Below are positions 6,801 to 7,987 of a stretch of DNA of 7,987 nucleotides, piece after piece. The translations under genes and the position numbers were made by a program. Within the stretch, counting starts at the first letter, position 1. Every line of letters begins with the position of its first letter. The stretch comes from Candidatus Bipolaricaulota bacterium (GTDB lineage Bacteria > Bipolaricaulota > Bipolaricaulia > Bipolaricaulales > Bipolaricaulaceae): positions 1 to 7,987 of the forward strand of contig JAJOKL010000041.1 of assembly GCA_021129895.1 (NCBI GenBank), read 5' to 3'. The notes below the pieces were generated by a model, which saw only the letters and a program-made list of their open reading frames with translations, did no database searches and was not told the origin of the DNA.

Positions 6801-7492
6801 CTAGGGGGCGAAGACGGGGACAGCGCCGAACAGCACGATGCCGGAGAAGGCCCTGTCTCCGATGGTCACGCCGAGTTTGAACACCAATTCCCCCGTGGCA
6901 GCGCGTCCGGCCTCCACCCCAGGGCTTTGCACTTCGTGCGGCTGCGCCCGCCGGGGGAGGAGCAAGGACTGAGCCGGGCGGGGGATCGGCTGAAGAGTGG
7001 CCCCGAACATCCACACGTGCATCGCCACCAACGTCCCCACCTCCTCGCCGCCTTCCCGGAGCAAGGCCACCGCCCCATTGGCCTGGGACACCAGCAGGAA
7101 GAACCCGCTCACGCCGGGGAGGAGGAGGTCCCCCCGTATCCCCATCAGCCCCACCACCCGGCCTTGGTTGTAGGCGCGGGAGAGGTCTCCGGCCTGATCG
7201 GAAGAACTCAGCGCTTTGGCGGGGACGAATAGCACCAACCTCTCACAGCCCGGGTCACCGCAGAAAAGCAGCGCCTGGTTTGGGTCGAGCTGCTGCAACA
7301 GCTCCGGCCCCAGCTCGGCGAAGTTGACCACCCTCTGCTTGCCACCTCGGCCAGGAGCTCCCCGGAGGGATTGGTGGCTAGCAGCTCCCAGATATCGTCC
7401 CATTTCCCCGCCTGGACAAAGCTCGCGGTCCCCAGCGAGCTGAGCCCCATTGCCAACAAACTCGCTGCCAGCACGTTCAACCCACGCTTCAT
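6801..7492 (-). CDS. Unrecognised exported protein (single-base frameshift)
   Basis: I do not recognise this family. The ATG at 7492 has AAGGAGG 7 nt upstream, the cleanest ribosome site in the window. The N-terminus is a textbook Sec signal: basic MKR, a hydrophobic core to about residue 20, then a probable cleavage after SFVQA (residue 28), with no lipobox. The mature protein begins GKWDDIWELL. At about 7338-7344 the frame breaks. One added base restores AEVAKQRVVNFAELG and an open frame to the TAG at 6801, giving 230 residues. As written the signal frame stops at 7208. The mature part has a CGDPGC pair (possible disulfide), several valine/leucine-rich beta-like stretches (RVVGLMGIRGDLLL, GTLVAMHVWMFG) and a hydrophobic C-terminus (FSGIVLFGAVPVFAP). 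It lies 69 bp upstream of the kinase gene on the same strand; a shared function is not evident. Confidence 0.68.
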
Positions 7493-7542
7493 CGCGGAAC
7501 CTCCTTGGCGCCGGGCTCCTACCCAGCCTCCGCGAGGGGCTC

Positions 7543-7564
7543 ACCCACCCGGTTGGGGCTGGGT
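7543..7564. other. Stem-loop in the leader of the exported-protein gene
   Basis: ACCCA-CCC (7543-7550) pairs with GGG (7556-7558) and, after a bulged C, TGGGT (7560-7564), giving 8 bp around a 5-nt loop. It forms equally on both strands. On the minus strand it lies about 38 nt before the AAGGAGG site of the exported-protein gene. No function is assigned. Confidence 0.3.
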
Positions 7565-7613
7565 CAGCCGCTCGTACATACCCACCCACTTGGGCACCTT
7601 GTCCGGTTGCTCA

Positions 7614-7644
7614 CCCCCACCACCCAACACCCGCTGGCCCTCCC
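7614..7644 (-). other. Five G-tracts on the minus strand, potential G-quadruplex
   Basis: The minus strand has G-runs of 3, 3, 3, 3 and 5 separated by loops of 1, 5, 4 and 4 nt (C-runs at 7642-7644, 7638-7640, 7630-7632, 7623-7625 and 7614-7618 on the plus strand). This meets the usual four-tract G-quadruplex pattern and would fall in the 5' leader of the exported-protein gene. In so GC-rich a genome such patterns also arise by chance. Confidence 0.3.
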
Positions 7645-7678
7645 GGCAGGGTCGACCTCGTCTCCGGCGAGATAGGGT

Positions 7679-7726
7679 CCCACGTTCGGGGGCAAGCGGA
7701 ACTAGCTCGCCCGAACGGATACGTGG
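7679..7726 (-). other. Long stem-loop, possible 5' end of a structured leader
   Basis: On the minus strand the arms 7717-7705 and 7697-7683 form 13 bp with a 2-nt bulge around a 7-nt loop (UAGUUCC). An outer CCACG/CGTGG pairing (7726-7722 with 7684-7680) is possible but competes with the base of the stem for two nucleotides. One pair is G-U when read on the minus strand but A-C on the plus strand, so the minus-strand transcript folds better. A TATTAT box (7735-7730, five of six matches to TATAAT) would start a minus-strand RNA at about 7723, exactly at this stem. That RNA could be the leader of the exported-protein gene. No T-run follows, so it is not an intrinsic terminator. Confidence 0.4.
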
Positions 7727-7728
7727 CC

Positions 7729-7735
7729 CATAATA
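7729..7735. promoter_or_regulatory. Candidate -10 patch readable in both directions
   Basis: This short AT-rich patch reads CATAAT on the plus strand (7729-7734) and TATTAT on the minus strand (7735-7730), each five of six matches to TATAAT. It lies between the minus-strand stem-loop and the plus-strand RNA candidate, and would place starts near 7723 and 7741 respectively. No good -35 box is visible in either direction. Confidence 0.28.
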
Positions 7736-7740
7736 GCGGA

Positions 7741-7878
7741 GCCGAGGGGGGAGGGGCTAGCTGCGGCTATCACGGTGGTTCAACCGGATCCTGCTCCTGG
7801 ACCGGGCTCCGTGAGGAGCCCACCCAGCTGACTTCCCCGAGTTGCCGGTCCCTCGGGGAGCAGGGCCTCACCTTCCCT
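7741..7878 (+). ncRNA. Candidate structured RNA (multibranch fold) upstream of uvrB
   Basis: The plus-strand sequence folds into compatible helices. A closing stem 7747-7754/7871-7878 continues as 7755-7757/7865-7867 after a UCA bulge. Hairpin 7758-7761/7766-7769 has a cUGCGg loop of the UNCG class. Hairpin 7770-7776/7783-7789 has one bulged A. Stem 7790-7795/7859-7864 encloses hairpin 7797-7810/7815-7827 (11 bp, GUGA loop of the GNRA class) and hairpin 7835-7841/7852-7858 (7 bp). The closing stem, two hairpins and inner stem abut without unpaired bases, like a four-way junction. UNCG and GNRA loops and the G-U pairs occur only on the plus-strand reading. I do not recognise the family. It could be a free small RNA or a leader element of uvrB. 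GC-rich DNA folds easily, so this rests on internal consistency alone. Confidence 0.4.
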
Positions 7879-7887
7879 GGGTGGAGG

Positions 7888-7893
7888 TAAAAT
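7888..7893 (+). promoter_or_regulatory. Candidate -10 box of uvrB (leaderless type)
   Basis: TAAAAT (five of six matches to TATAAT) lies 9 nt before the uvrB ATG at 7903, so the transcript would start at or beside the start codon. The GGAGG at 7883-7887 is 15 nt from the ATG, too far for a normal Shine-Dalgarno. AAAGGG (7895-7900) is only 2 nt away, too close. No clear -35 box is seen. No SOS-type (LexA) operator was recognised. Confidence 0.38.
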
Positions 7894-7902
7894 CAAAGGG
7901 TC

Positions 7903-7987
7903 ATGGTCCGGATAGCGGCGGGGGAGAGGTTCCGCATCGCCACCAAGCTCCGGCCTCGGGGCGACCAGCCCAAGGCGATCCGGGAGC
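7903..7987 (+). CDS. uvrB: UvrB, excinuclease ABC subunit B (N-terminal fragment, cut by window edge)
   Basis: Only the first 28 codons are present. The reading is MVRIAAGERFRIATKLRPRG followed by DQPKAIRE. The F.I......P.GDQPKAI.E pattern is the conserved N-terminus of UvrB, the DNA-damage-verifying helicase subunit of bacterial nucleotide excision repair. The Walker A motif expected some 20 residues further lies beyond the window. The N-terminus is a few residues longer than in several known UvrBs, but ATG 7903 is the only plausible start and has a TAAAAT box 9 nt upstream. It stands alone on the plus strand, with the structured region just upstream. Confidence 0.86.
   Translation, partial: MVRIAAGERFRIATKLRPRGDQPKAIRE

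Larger units (their letters stand above)
7493..7902. other. 410-bp intergenic region without a credible gene, rich in stem-loops
   Basis: Open frames here have proline-, glycine- or arginine-rich translations with no recognisable motif, and none has a convincing start, so no gene is called. From left to right it holds the Shine-Dalgarno of the exported-protein gene (7499-7505 on the minus strand), a stem-loop at 7543-7564, a run of C-tracts at 7614-7644 (G-tracts on the minus strand), a long stem-loop at 7679-7726, a short AT-rich patch at 7729-7735, a multibranch RNA candidate at 7747-7878, and a TAAAAT box at 7888-7893 before uvrB. No tRNA, 5S rRNA, tmRNA, RNase P or SRP RNA signature was found on either strand. 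Confidence 0.6.

Noticed and set aside
7543..7581. Possible 12-codon upstream peptide on the minus strand (ATG 7581, ending TGA)
   Set aside because: No Shine-Dalgarno at a normal distance, and short frames of this size are expected by chance; kept only as a note because it overlaps the 7543-7564 stem-loop.
6801..7589. A 262-codon minus-strand frame starting upstream of the exported-protein ATG
   Set aside because: Its first 80 or so codons have no Shine-Dalgarno or recognisable character and run through the leader; the frame is open only because the real gene is frameshifted into it.
7721..7755. Resemblance of TGGCCCATAATAGCGG to the 5' part of 5S rRNA
   Set aside because: The conserved 5S core and 3' half are absent, so the match is short and coincidental.
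7771..7800. GGTTCAA resembling a tRNA T-loop
   Set aside because: The flanking bases do not form a T-stem, and no acceptor or anticodon arms are found around it.
7450..7890. 146-codon plus-strand frame across the intergenic region
   Set aside because: Low-information Pro/Gly/Ser-rich translation, no ribosome site, overlaps the start of the exported-protein gene on the other strand, and runs through the stem-loop region.

Overview
This is a GC-rich bacterial window carrying eight recognisable protein genes, two of them cut by the window edges. Its gene content points to an anaerobe that uses the Wood-Ljungdahl (reductive acetyl-CoA) pathway. It has a CooC/AcsF-type nickel-insertion ATPase for CO dehydrogenase, a DUF3786 gene overlapping it, FolD of the tetrahydrofolate methyl branch, and a corrinoid-type BtuFC uptake system. 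The export signals lack lipoboxes, which fits a diderm envelope better than a typical Gram-positive one. An Acetothermia/Bipolaricaulota-like or deep-branching acetogenic lineage is plausible, but the phylum cannot be settled from this window.

Layout. Positions 1-2740 (minus strand) hold a tight operon, folD > btuF-like > btuC-like (btuC runs off the left edge). A 44-bp divergent promoter region (2741-2784) separates it from the plus-strand pair DUF3786 > cooC (2785-4152). A short convergent gap with a hairpin follows. Next is a minus-strand block read right to left: an unrecognised exported protein (7492-6801), a fused FakA-FakB type fatty acid kinase (6731-4872), and plsY (4875-4249), which overlaps the kinase stop by four bases. 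The remaining 410 bp (7493-7902) hold no credible gene but are rich in compatible stem-loops. The start of uvrB (plus strand) begins at 7903 and leaves the window.

How the genes work together. The left half reads as support for acetyl-CoA synthesis and CO metabolism: methylene-THF chemistry, corrinoid supply and nickel loading of CODH. The kinase-plsY pair reads as a membrane-lipid module. The fused protein would make acyl-phosphate from a free fatty acid, and PlsY would use it to acylate glycerol-3-phosphate.

Three genes (folD, cooC and the exported protein) each carry a single-base frameshift. In folD and cooC the shift is one extra G in a G-run, and conserved protein resumes immediately in the new frame, so sequence errors are the simplest explanation. 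The most novel signal is at 7747-7878 (plus strand). This stretch can fold into a closed multibranch RNA with a gap-free four-way junction, a cUGCGg (UNCG-class) tetraloop and a GUGA (GNRA-class) tetraloop, just upstream of uvrB. A second recurring signal is a TATAAT-like box 8-9 nt upstream of the ATG of three genes, suggesting leaderless transcription.
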